Of a stretch of 64,000 bases of DNA, positions 21,601 to 28,100 are shown one piece after another. This DNA comes from Incurvaria masculella (Eukaryota > Arthropoda > Insecta > Lepidoptera > Incurvariidae): positions 30,081,021-30,145,020 of the forward strand of contig OX335642.1 in assembly GCA_946894095.1 (NCBI GenBank). The letters run 5' to 3'. The notes below the pieces were generated by a model that saw nothing but the letters and a program-made list of their open reading frames with translations, ran no database searches and was not told where the DNA came from. Position numbers and translations under genes: made by a program. Position 1 is the stretch's first letter; the number at the start of each line of letters is the position of its first letter.

Positions 21601-23526
21601 GAAGATGCAACATGTCCACAAAAAAGACAATGTACATAGTGTATGATTTGGTAAGATTTACGAAAATTTCAATTTTAAAACGACTTATAGCTAAAAGTAA
21701 ACCACGAACGCTGTAGTCAAAAATCTAACAAAAACCAAATAGATTATAAATCTTGATTAAATAAGCTATGTCTGATGACTAATCTTTTTAAGATGTTCTT
21801 ACTTTATCATTGCGTAAACCACCTCCAAAGTTATTGTATAAAACGCGCGAAAAATTCGAACTTTCGGACCTTATAACTTAGAAACCAAACACAATTTTAC
21901 AATGCCAATGGTCATCAGACATCTAGTTCGATCAAATAAAGCTATTTTGAGTAAAATTTTGGATCTCTGACAAGAAATATGGGCGTGATCTTCTTTCCCC
22001 TTTTGTATGGGGAGATGAGCGGGATGGGCCACCTTAAGGATTGTTCTGTGTGCTTTGTCTGTCGGCACATGTTTGTTGTTTATTACATGCCAGCACAAAC
22101 CGATAAAGCGTTACATGTTATCAAATAACCCAAAATGAATGATGAGGACGATAAGAACATGACAATATTGGTTGTACTAGATGATATCTTGAAATCTGCC
22201 CAAAATGATGGATCCATCGACATAGATCCAAATTATTCTGTCAAAATATGACATATACAATTATCTGCATGAGTTAATCCAAATGTTCTTTAACATGCTA
22301 GATTTTAAATTAATCTAGCGGATTAAGATATTAGGAATTGTGTACTAAGTAGGCAATGATAATGTTAGTCATTCACGAAAAAGATAAAATTTACAAAATT
22401 AAGTTTCATGTAGACTTCAAGTGACTTTCATAGCGGGCTCATCGATATGCAGATTCATGCATGTGGAACACGAAATGAGTTGGTTCTTTTCAATGTAATT
22501 ATTGTTTTTAGAAGTACTTTCTGCTAAATGGGCCACAAATAAAAATATGTTTTCTTTTATTTTCCTCCGATTAGGATTTCCATTTGTTATTGACGCTTTT
22601 TATCAGAGCTTTTTTAGCGACAAGTCTTTTCTATGAGAAAATGATAAGGGTGGCTATTCAGAGTGACCAAAGGTGCTCAGGAAACTCAAATCCAACTCAC
22701 TTAGCAAAACCACGCTCAGCTCGGCACCATACTAGCGAATTTGCGGTACATCGTAGAGCTTCTAAGCTCGTTTAAATCATGTTTGAAAACTGGCAAGTTG
22801 AAGTTATGAGAAAAGGCGTCCGCCGGCAGACCATTCCATGCCCTGGCAGTGTGGCAGAGGAATGAATTTTAGAAACGATTTATTATCAAAAGTCTAATGG
22901 CAACCACAAAAGGTTAAATTGATTTAGTCGTGGGCCGTTTACGTCTTTTTTGTTACGAAATGAGACCAATTTTCATAATGCGACAATTAGTTAAAAAAAA
23001 CTATTTCAAAGTACAAAGCAGTTGAACATAAACGCCGGAAATTGATTCGTTAATAGTTTACCTTTTAAAAAATGCATCCAGATGTTTAATGTTATTTGTG
23101 GGAAAAACACTCAAGGAAGCCTAAGGTTTAATGTTTTAATGGCAGTGACCCAGTGGGCATTGACATGGATTGGTTGGTTGACGGTTTTTTCACAGAAGAT
23201 GAAGGCGTAGCGAAAATCATTCCATATTGATAAATAATACAAAAGTTTAAGTATACTTTAAATTTCTGTACTTGTACCAAGAACGTCAACTTTTTATCCT
23301 ATCCAACCAGCAAGCTACCCACCATATATGCTTTGCCAAATATGACGTAAAAAATAAGTTTATCACGTGATCTGTAAAGAATGTTAACGAGCTTTTCCCC
23401 ATCGAGACTGGAATGGTCAGAAACTCTGAATGAAGACGGTTAAAAAGACAGGAAAATAGGTTACATTACCTGCTGCTCGACATTTTCCTTGCTTTCCCGC
23501 CGTTCAGCGGGAACGTAAGAACGCAT
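506..23526 (-). CDS. ERMP1: ERMP1-like ER metallopeptidase (M28), 3' end outside window
   Basis: Thirteen exons on the minus strand, each bounded by GT and AG, join in frame into 642 residues: 23470-23526, 14897-15004, 12868-13048, 10189-10350, 9220-9347, 8404-8502, 7394-7538, 6658-6812, 5989-6133, 4734-4957, 3829-4021, 1579-1760, 506-652. The order is a short cytosolic N-terminus, one membrane segment (about 24-42), an M28 peptidase domain (about 60-330) and a multi-span membrane region (about 355 to the end). The M28 zinc and catalytic residues are visible: His161 in NCHYDSV, Asp173 in GASDNA, Glu207/Glu208 in NGAEEN, Asp233 in NLDSAG and His307 in VYHTRFDS. Family members are Zn-dependent peptidases anchored in the ER membrane with the catalytic domain in the lumen. 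Human ERMP1 has about 900 residues, so roughly 230 C-terminal residues should lie left of position 506. The introns carry most of the repeats in the first 23 kb. The main uncertainty is the first exon, which is 8.5 kb upstream. Confidence 0.93.
889..1222 (+). mobile_element. GGGTTCCGTACCC element
   Basis: It starts TTTTAGGGTTCCGTA, has a GTCCGTCCGT run and ends CAACTCGCACTTGGCCGG. I recognise this short element as common in moth genomes. Its class is uncertain (SINE-like or MITE-like). Confidence 0.75.
1579..1760 (-). CDS. ERMP1: ERMP1 exon 12, membrane segments
   Basis: The exon encodes [20 protein letters not shown] and the last transmembrane spans of the pore-like region, ending LACLPL at GTGAGA. 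It begins in phase 1 and ends in phase 0. Confidence 0.9.
1808..2380 (-). mobile_element. TTAA MITE family 1, copy a
   Basis: It is flanked by TTAA on both sides (1804-1807 and 2381-2384). Its ends are inverted: GGCGGCCCATCCC and GGGTTGGGCCGCC. It has no ORF and is about 570 bp. The TTAA target suggests mobilisation by a piggyBac-like transposase. Confidence 0.85.
2712..3060 (-). mobile_element. tRNA-Leu-like element, second copy
   Basis: AAGGCTGGACTCGAACCAG, AATTTCGCCACC and TTGCTTCATGGTCGATTAT occur in the same order as in the 49753-55447 copy. It is somewhat decayed. Confidence 0.75.
3072..3298 (+). mobile_element. 5'-truncated SINE, shared tail only
   Basis: It starts at CTAGGTGGTAGGGTTAATCC and lacks any promoter head. 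The tail is of the type found with the 5S head (GTGCAATATAAGGAAGG). Confidence 0.85.
3829..4021 (-). CDS. ERMP1: ERMP1 exon 11, membrane segments
   Basis: The exon encodes [20 protein letters not shown] followed by two hydrophobic segments, and ends SRWRVK in phase 1 at GTGTGA. Confidence 0.9.
4105..4580. mobile_element. Two tRNA-headed SINEs in opposite orientation
   Basis: A plus-strand head (4105-4220, B-box GGGTTCAATCCC) meets a minus-strand copy (about 4218-4580) with tail (GGAACCAGG-like region near 4300) and head (GGGATTTGAATCC near 4527). The pair could fold back in the ERMP1 transcript. Confidence 0.75.
4734..4957 (-). CDS. ERMP1: ERMP1 exon 10, membrane segments
   Basis: The exon starts [20 protein letters not shown] and encodes two hydrophobic spans, ending RWRADK before a GTGGGA donor. 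The reading frame stays open past this donor for a while, so I chose the end by splice-site match and by phase with exon 11. Confidence 0.9.
5229..5622 (+). mobile_element. SINE with 5S-rRNA-like head, full copy 1
   Basis: The head (5231-5356) resembles 5S rRNA. CCGAAGTTAAGCAACGCTGG matches the 5S A-box region and CTTGGATGGGTGACC the C-box. A tail of about 240 bases (CTAGGTGGTAGGGTT onward) and poly(A) follow. It is a pol III SINE of the 5S-derived (SINE3) class, in an ERMP1 intron and antisense to that gene. Confidence 0.9.
5989..6133 (-). CDS. ERMP1: ERMP1 exon 9, membrane segments
   Basis: The exon encodes [20 protein letters not shown] and a following hydrophobic run ending YYLWIVGL. This matches the first membrane span after the peptidase domain. 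It ends in phase 1 at GTAAGT. Confidence 0.92.
6279..6608 (+). mobile_element. SINE with tRNA-like head
   Basis: The head GCGGCTTGTAGCTCAAGAGT and B-box GAATTCAATCCC are followed by a diverged tail (GGCACCTAATTCCTTCGGG). It lies in the ERMP1 intron between exons 8 and 9. Confidence 0.82.
6658..6812 (-). CDS. ERMP1: ERMP1 exon 8, last zinc ligand
   Basis: The exon encodes [20 protein letters not shown]. His307 is the last M28 zinc ligand. The exon ends FSDKM in phase 0 at GTGAGC. Confidence 0.95.
7170..7253 (+). mobile_element. Short SINE tail fragment
   Basis: GCCGTGCAATATAAGGAAGG and CCCACGTCCAGTTAGATAAA are tail pieces of the 5S-type SINE, with an internal deletion. Confidence 0.65.
7394..7538 (-). 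CDS. ERMP1: ERMP1 exon 7
   Basis: The exon encodes [14 protein letters not shown] and then [14 protein letters not shown], the signature of the ERMP1 family just before the last zinc ligand. It begins in phase 0 and ends in phase 1 at GTGAGA. Confidence 0.95.
7722..7848 (-). mobile_element. MITE with GTCGTATTCAGAGAG end
   Basis: GTCGTATTCAGAGAGAACCT, CAAAACCGGTTTAGTCCGGC and AGTTAGTCCGCCCACTCTGA. The same family as 30255-30375, in an ERMP1 intron. Confidence 0.7.
8183..8303 (-). mobile_element. GGGTTCCGTACCC element fragment
   Basis: A GGACGGACGGACGATTGG run is followed by CCTTTGGGTACGGAACCCTC. Confidence 0.65.
8404..8502 (-). CDS. ERMP1: ERMP1 exon 6
   Basis: The exon gives 33 codons, [14 protein letters not shown] through [16 protein letters not shown]. 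Asp233 is the fourth zinc ligand. The acceptor is TCCAG and the donor GTAAGT. Confidence 0.95.
8675..8900 (+). repeat. LINE/SINE 3' fragments with ACTGCTGGACATA
   Basis: GCCCACTGCTGGACATAG (8679) and CCACTGCTGGACATACGCCT (8865) are pieces of a very common lepidopteran retroposon end. A third lies near 26810, after a GTCAGTCAGTCAG run. Confidence 0.6.
8908..9190. repeat. Irregular direct repeats
   Basis: The phrase GTCATCCTAAAAGATCACAT followed by CACAAGC occurs near 8911 and 9039, with a diverged form near 9129, interleaved with GACAAATCACAT-type phrases. This is a decayed tandem duplication in an ERMP1 intron. Confidence 0.6.
9220..9347 (-). CDS. ERMP1: ERMP1 exon 5, catalytic Glu
   Basis: The exon completes PGASDNA (bridging Asp) and ends [12 protein letters not shown] (catalytic Glu and ligand Glu). 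The donor is GTACTAAG and the exon ends in phase 0. Confidence 0.95.
9416..9985. repeat. 47-bp minisatellite, about 12 copies
   Basis: The unit contains AAGTTTTTAATCAACAATAA and GTCAACATTTTGGATGGACA. It lies in the ERMP1 intron between exons 4 and 5. There is no spacer diversity, so it is not a CRISPR-like array. Confidence 0.95.
10189..10350 (-). CDS. ERMP1: ERMP1 exon 4, first zinc ligand
   Basis: The exon encodes [16 protein letters not shown], then SNIIAVLEG, and ends [12 protein letters not shown], which carries the first M28 zinc-ligand His. It runs phase 1 to phase 1, from a TTCCAG acceptor to a GTGCGT donor. Confidence 0.95.
10384..10550 (-). mobile_element. SINE tail, minus strand
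   Basis: ACATGGATGGCTAATACCCC through GGAAAACACGGACAATTTTT is the reverse complement of the shared SINE tail. It begins 34 bases from ERMP1 exon 4. Confidence 0.85.
10795..10885 (-). mobile_element. tRNA-like SINE head fragment
   Basis: On the minus strand GCGGCTCGTGGCTTAGGGGC and GGGTTCGATCACC are the A- and B-box parts of the tRNA-headed SINE. The tail is missing here. Confidence 0.75.
11584..11872. repeat. 40-bp minisatellite, about 7 copies
   Basis: The unit reads CCTGACAGTCTGTACTGAAT and then TGTAATGTCTGTACCTATAA. Copies differ by one or two bases. The array ends exactly where the mitochondrial insertion begins. Confidence 0.95.
11873..12123 (-). pseudogene. Nuclear copy of mitochondrial cytochrome b (NUMT)
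   Basis: Read on the minus strand with the invertebrate mitochondrial code, this gives [12 protein letters not shown], then [17 protein letters not shown] and [20 protein letters not shown] followed by PIHIQPE, a cytochrome b stretch. The codons after HQTGS (Asn-Asn-Pro in the family) are missing and the frame breaks there. It lies in an ERMP1 intron and its right-hand coding end abuts a 40-bp minisatellite. Confidence 0.92.
12340..12556 (-). mobile_element. GGGTTCCGTACCC element with GGAC microsatellite
   Basis: ATTTCAGCTGCCTACCTATT and ATGAGATACAGCCCTGTGAC are followed by about 100 bases of GGAC repeats (12404-12500) and TTTGGGTACGGAACCC. This is the same family, with its internal GGAC run expanded. 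Confidence 0.8.
12582..12817 (-). mobile_element. GGGTTCCGTACCC element, full copy
   Basis: It runs from AACCGGCCAAGTACGAGTCA to TTTGGGTACGGAACCCTAAA, in tandem with the previous copy and about 50 bases from ERMP1 exon 3. Confidence 0.8.
12868..13048 (-). CDS. ERMP1: ERMP1 exon 3, start of peptidase domain
   Basis: The exon starts with [14 protein letters not shown] and includes SGPRVAG, the counterpart of the IGPRTTGS motif in the mammalian protein. It ends VTG in phase 1 at a GTGATT donor. It is GC-rich compared with the surrounding introns. Confidence 0.92.
13506..13785 (+). mobile_element. Short inverted-repeat element
   Basis: The left end GTAGTCCCAGCTGTCACCTA and the right end AGGTGACAACTGGGACTAAC are inverted. 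There is no ORF. It abuts the next element. Confidence 0.7.
13788..14720 (+). mobile_element. DNA element with perfect 21-bp inverted ends
   Basis: The left end CAGCAGCGGGAGCACAAATG plus A and the right end, its exact reverse complement, bound 933 bp in ERMP1 intron 2. Short TGTCGA and TTGTCC motifs recur inside both ends. No transposase ORF is seen, so it is non-autonomous. Confidence 0.78.
14897..15004 (-). CDS. ERMP1: ERMP1 exon 2, membrane anchor
   Basis: The exon gives 36 codons in phase 0, between a TTTAG acceptor and a GTGAGT donor. The residues [19 protein letters not shown] form the signal-anchor segment, followed by an acidic stretch that leads into the lumenal domain. Confidence 0.9.
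15538..15928 (+). mobile_element. SINE with 5S-rRNA-like head, full copy 2
   Basis: It has the same head, beginning CAGCCTCATTGGCCCAGTGG, the same 5S boxes and the same tail as copy 1, ending in an A-rich stretch. It lies in ERMP1 intron 1. Confidence 0.9.
16606..16850 (-). mobile_element. GGGTTCCGTACCC element, decayed
   Basis: AAAACCAGCCAAGTGCACGG, CAGCGGCAATAGAAATACAC and GGTTCATGAGATACAGCCC are recognisable; the far end is degraded. Confidence 0.65.
17125..17235 (+). mobile_element. Short internally deleted TTAA MITE family 2
   Basis: CTTAAGAATGGCCCATAAGC through GTGCTTACGTAGCG keeps only the two ends of the family (AAACGTAGTTTACTAATG and ACGTTTGTATGGGGAG). Confidence 0.7.
18181..18549 (+). 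mobile_element. TTAA MITE family 2
   Basis: The left end TTAA then GAACGGCCCGTAAGC and the right end GCTTACGGGCCGACC form inverted ends; the right TTAA has decayed to TTAC. The inside contains CAAACGTAGTTTACTAATCA and ATATCTGTGTCTGCATG on both halves, so the element is nearly a palindrome. Confidence 0.83.
18600..18915 (+). mobile_element. Two tandem copies of a short element
   Basis: Both copies run TTAGCCCCGATTG to CACT(C/G)GGCCCTTA with TCAAACACGTCA inside; the boundary is near 18770. Related copies lie at 44592-44700 and 61912-62111. Confidence 0.7.
19411..19645 (-). repeat. Unclassified interspersed repeat, reversed
   Basis: GGAGACAGCGGGTCTCATAG, CACAGACCCTCCACTACATC and ATGCCACACGCAAAG match the repeat at 1-165 in reverse. 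Confidence 0.62.
20245..20450 (-). mobile_element. tRNA-Leu-like element, partial copy
   Basis: CGATTGTGAAGCAAGGACAC and AAGGCTGGACTTGAAACCAC, then CAATCCCGCCACCTA. The right part is missing. It gives the uninterrupted target AAGGACACATT used to date the gypsy insertion elsewhere. Confidence 0.75.
21113..21484 (-). mobile_element. TTAA MITE family 1, diverged copy
   Basis: It shares AGATCCAAAATT, the ATCGAACTAGATG phrase and the CATGTTGCAGTCTTATCATC region with copies a-c, but is shortened and decayed. It lies head-on against copy b. Confidence 0.65.
21492..22033 (+). mobile_element. TTAA MITE family 1, copy b
   Basis: It has TTAA on both sides, with ends GGTGGCCCAACCCGG and CGGGATGGGCCACC. 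It is very similar to copy c at 55573 and opposite in orientation to copy a. Confidence 0.87.
22680..22950 (-). pseudogene. LINE ORF2 3' fragment, decayed
   Basis: ACCACGCTCAGCTCGGCACC and GGCGTCCGCCGGCAGACCAT match the 34175-34565 fragment. Reading frames are broken by stops. Confidence 0.7.
22951..23469. other. ERMP1 intron 1, nothing recognised
   Basis: AT-rich sequence between a LINE fragment and the first coding exon. I see no exon, RNA gene or delimited repeat. Confidence 0.6.
23470..23526 (-). CDS. ERMP1: ERMP1 coding exon 1 (start)
   Basis: The ATG is at 23526-23524. The exon encodes 19 residues, [19 protein letters not shown], and ends CAG before a GTAATG donor, in phase 0, which exactly suits exon 2 (phase 0, [11 protein letters not shown]). 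The charged, soluble sequence fits a short cytosolic tail before the first membrane segment. It was chosen by phase and composition, without a transcript, so it is the least certain exon. Confidence 0.7.
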
Positions 23527-24404
23527 ACCGTGGAGCCGGCTCTCGTTTTATACAACAATAATTTGACACGTTTATATTATAACCGAACAACACAATTATC
23601 GCAGGTGGATAGGCTACGACTGCGGAAAACTGTTTTAAATGAATCATTACAAGTCTGCCCTGCTTATCTACGCTTTTTATCTTTTTTCCGCATCTACAAG
23701 TATTTTGAAATTATTTCTGCGTAACCAAAGCCCGAAAACTTTTCCCTGTCCTTCCCTAGGTATCTTTGGTTGCTACTTGCTTGCTATCACACATCTCTAT
23801 CTCTTTTCTCAAGAAAAAAGGAGACACCTCAATTTGGGTTTTTGATTAATTTGCAAATAAAGTTATTTTGGTGACAGGCAAACTTTTTTTTGTATATTTT
23901 CTATCCGGAAAAGCTAGAACTTTCACCATACAGCCATGCCTTATGTTATGCATGTTCAATTATATCACATATTGGTTGTTGAGGTTTTTGTGCGGGTGCC
24001 GAGCACTGAAACCGTCGCTGACAGTGACGCTGTTTGTCTGCGACAATAACCAACCGTCGACTCTTTACAAAAAAACACATAATTACCTAGTCTAGTTAGG
24101 GCTAATCCAGCCGAGTTGGTACCATCGCATTGAATCAATTTCACATTGAATACTTCAACGGAAATATATGCTTTGTCTGTCATATGTTACAATAACTGCT
24201 CAATGAGTTTGGGTGCAGAAAATAGATCGCCAACTTGATTTCTAAAGTGAACGGAATAATTTTTGCTTTGACATTCATCTGAAGAAGCAATGGAATACAT
24301 GACATTTGGAATTTCGGGGCAATGCTGTTAGGTAACGTAGTTTATTTTTACCCGGATATAGTTCAACGAGTTTATATAGATTGCTAATAGCACTTACCAT
24401 CTCG
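23527..24404. other. ERMP1 upstream region
   Basis: It should contain the ERMP1 promoter and 5' UTR. I see no TATA box in a convincing place. A short SINE scrap (GAGTTGGTACCATCGCATTG) lies near 24113. Confidence 0.5.
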
Positions 24405-24570
24405 ATATTAGCCCCACCCACTAGGTATATTCCCCACAGAATTCGGTGCTATGCGCGGACCTTCCCTTTATGTGAGCACCCGAGAGCACCCACAGTTTTT
24501 CATTGCCACTTAGACCATATTTCATCCAATACTATTCTACTCACCCAGGCTTAACGCTACCAACTAGTTT
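24405..24570 (-). mobile_element. Decayed SINE tail
   Basis: ATTCGGTGCTATGCGCGGAC through CATCCAATACTATTCTACTC is a worn reverse-complement SINE tail. It lies in the gap between ERMP1 and the zinc-finger gene. Confidence 0.6.
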
Positions 24571-25094
24571 GTTCCAGCAGTTGTACGTGGGGCTCGAACC
24601 ATGGTGTGGCTGCGTTCTCAAAGAAAATAAACATTCAAATCACAGATACCCTGGGATTGGAACTGACACTAGCCCTACGCCTTTGACTCGCTGGTGTGCT
24701 TGGATTATTATGGTGTGCAAAATGAAACTAAAATAACAAATATAGGGAACGCTCAGATTAGCCAGTGATTATCCTTGGGACAATGCGTTTGCCAACCGCG
24801 ATGAATCCTTGTCTTCTTGATGCTACCCTGTTCAAGGTTATGACTGCCTAATTGTTGAACGTGTGCCACCGCAAACCTCACAGATTATATCCTGTATTTT
24901 CCAATACTGTATACCAAACAGCGTGACCGCGCCAAGTTACATTATTTATATCTTCGTTTAGCGGTTTATGAGCATGATATGGTCAGTACGATATGATGTG
25001 TGCAAATATAGGAATAATGACAATCTGGACAATCTGTGAATACTAAACACCGCTAGGTATTCCCAGAAATAAAAAAAAAAGTTTTATAAAAATA

Positions 25095-25100
25095 TTTATT
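25095..25100 (-). terminator. AATAAA poly(A) signal of zinc-finger gene
   Basis: The minus strand reads CTAAAATAAATATTTTTA shortly after the proposed last exon. It suits the 3' end of the zinc-finger gene, about 1.6 kb upstream of the ERMP1 start codon. Confidence 0.6.
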
Positions 25101-25135
25101 TTAGGTTTTTTTTATACAATTCATGCAATCAGCCT

Positions 25136-25182
25136 TTAGCTTGTAACATGTTGTCCAACTTCACACTTGAATTTCCGCACAC
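25136..25182 (-). CDS. Zinc-finger gene terminal exon
   Basis: After a TTTTCTAG acceptor, phase 1 reading gives GVRKFKCEVGQHVTS and a stop at 25138-25136. An AATAAA lies 36 bases further on. A phase-0 reading is also open for 17 codons, so the coding frame depends on which exon precedes it. Confidence 0.5.
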
Positions 25183-28100
25183 CTAGAAAACAAAACAAAA
25201 ACTGTCATAGTATTTTAAAAATAGAATATAGTGCCACATATCTTATTTTTTGCATGGCCAAAATCTAAACTAAACGGTCGCCATCTTGAACGTTCATCTT
25301 CGCGGCTATGGGGATGTGTTGCCATTATAACAATGCAAGTTACCCAGTGCTTATTCATTAAGGCTGAGGTATTTTTTTGTTAAGTAATTATTAGTTTATG
25401 AAGATATGTTTGTGGTTTAGGTTAGCCATACATACATACCTTCACGCCGTTTTCCCGGAAGGGTAGAAGCAGTAGTGTTTTGATGCCATCGCAAGTTGTA
25501 CTCGAAAACTCCTTGTTAGATAATAGCAAAATAAAAAAAAACTTATAAAGTCTAATCTAAATTAGATGGCAAAATATCTTTTTTATAGCTTCCGGGATTG
25601 ACGTTGGGGTTTATTTTCTTCATAGAATTCAAGAAAACAAAACTGACAACTGGCTGTTGGCTCCCGAATTTATACATTCTGCCACATTCATTTTACACTT
25701 GGGTGCTAGTTTATGAAAGTTTGTACACATTGTAAAATCGAACTTTAGGTTTTTGTTATAAAGTATGACGTTTGAGCTTTTTGCGACGGGACCCTAAAAG
25801 GTAGGTACTACGGCGTATCTGATTTTATACTAGGTGAAATCGGAAATGAACGAATTCACACACTCATTCATACTACCGTGCATATACAGGTGCCGCTTTT
25901 TTTACAATACGTACATGTAGAAAAATAGAAAAGTTCTATCATTTTATAACTTAAAAACGGTTAACCTAATTAGCCACATGCCAGCGGCTGCACAGAAACC
26001 AAATTCGATAGTTTTTGTTCTGCGCAGCCTCTGGAGCTTGGAGGGCATAGGCCGCTAAATATGAATAAAGAATATGTACTATAGTGAATATGCGGTGAAA
26101 TTTCGTGGGATGTTTGGAAAAATGTAGAGAAACACTCTTTTACCTCCTGTGTGCAATCACTTTTTTAGCTGTAAGGTAAAACCAACCCATGTATCATACA
26201 CATACTACCACATCATGCTGCACTTCCATAGGGGTTTTTCCAGAGGAGTAGGCAGAGATCATAGAGCACCTTATGATACGATCACAGCATACTTCTTTTG
26301 CTTCCTTCCCAGACACTCTATGATTAGTACCTGCTCTTTAGATTACATCCATCTTGTAATGGGACATTCTCCTAGGCCACCCGTGCACGACAATTCTACT
26401 CAGTTCTGCTTTGTATTTTTTTTTTGTAATTTTTTCACCACCCATTCACTCCTCATGGCCGAACCATCATAGCATACCATTCTCAATTCTTATCTCTACA
26501 TCTTCTCTAAGCCAGATAATGTGGAACTTAAGGATAAGTTGGGAGTAGTCTATTTTCCTCAGGGTAAGCATTTCTATTGCATTACACAATCGTGCCTCTT
26601 CTGCCGCACCCAAGTGTCCACTAATGTACCAACCTTTGTGCATACGCAAATGACTCCTGAGGCCCTTGATAGATTTCGCCACATATCTGCAGATTCGGCA
26701 TTTATAATGGTAGCCAACAATCTGTAAAAAATATTAAGGGCAGTGAAAAAAACGAACATACAAGTTGTAAGAGTTCAGTCAGTCAGTCAGTCAGTCAGCG
26801 TGTTTGCGTTTACTGCTGGACATACGCCTCTCCAATTTTTCTCCAGTCCTTTTTTTCCAGCACTAATAGAACTGGCCGGTAGCATCAAAAACTGTGAATT
26901 GTTTTGTTGTTTTATTGTTTATTCATCATGATGAATGAACAATAAACAATTGTACTTTAGCCCGCATACATTTCGCTCACAAATACCGTTTTGGCGTTTG
27001 GCGAAATGGCGTATACCTCTACGCTCTGTACACGTTAGATCAGCGGACTCAGCGCTCTCACCTTGGACAGCAACTCGATCTGCTGCTTGCGGCGCAGGCG
27101 CACGTCGGCCGCGTCGTGCGCGCGCAGGTGCGCGAGCAGGTTGTACGCGGACGTGAAAGTGCCGCCGCACGTCGCGCACTGGGCCTCCTTGACGCCTGCA
27201 AACGTGCGTGCACTCTGAGTCTCTGAGGTATTGCCAAACCTACCTCACTCACATCTTCATGGCCACTTTCTAAGACGCCATCAAGGTTGTTCAGTCATAG
27301 TTCAACATGAATTTGGTGTTGAGAAGCGTTTTGGGCAATGGAGATGTAAATACATTTGTAAAATTACGTTAACGCATAAAATTGCAATTAAGTGTGTTGG
27401 TTTTTTTTTCTCTTTTGTGACTGTTGGGATAGACAGAACGACATAATGTCATGGTTACTCACACGTTGGAGATAGGGTACTGTGTGTACAACTGTCAGTG
27501 TAACATTTTGAAGTTTCTTGTCTGTCGTCTTTCGACAGTGTTGTTTCACAAAATGTTTAATGTCCCTCAGGCAAAAATTCAGATTTAGCTCAGAGAAAAT
27601 GATTAGATCCAACTTTGAGGAGAACTGCTTCAACTATTGTCATTTGTTTCATGTTGTTTTTTTTGTTGATTGCGTGAGCGTTTGCATTTTTTTGGAATGA
27701 TCCTATTTGTTTGTGATGCTGACAGTATTGAGCGCACAATCTGAATCGGGACGCTTGTGTTCGCCGTGAGCAGTGTAAACTTTTACAACTCAAACCATGG
27801 TGTTAGTCAGAGATGTTCACAGTCAGAGATGATGAGCGCGATACAGTTCGTTCACAGCATACTTCTGCTTCCTCTATAGACATACATCTTTCATACATGC
27901 CTACGATTACGGGCGCCACGTACCTAACCGAAGTACTTCATCTATCTCGTCGCGGTATGCTTTAGGTCACCCAGGCACGAAATTGTTAGAATTTGTGAAA
28001 TATTGAATGGGTTATAAGTGTGAAAAATTGCTTTCTCCGTGGTATTGTGAAATATTGGTACCTTTCTTGTGAGTTGTACCTCTCCAAGAATACTGATAGC

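Noticed and set aside
25443..25514. Possible small exon of the zinc-finger gene
   Set aside because: It has AG and GTATGT borders and is open, but resembles a common moth repeat phrase (CATACATACATACC then TTCACGCCG); kept only as an alternative.
26467..26633. Open extension of zinc-finger exon 4
   Set aside because: The extra codons match a decayed LINE end (RIENGML, stop, WFGHEE), so they are probably intronic.
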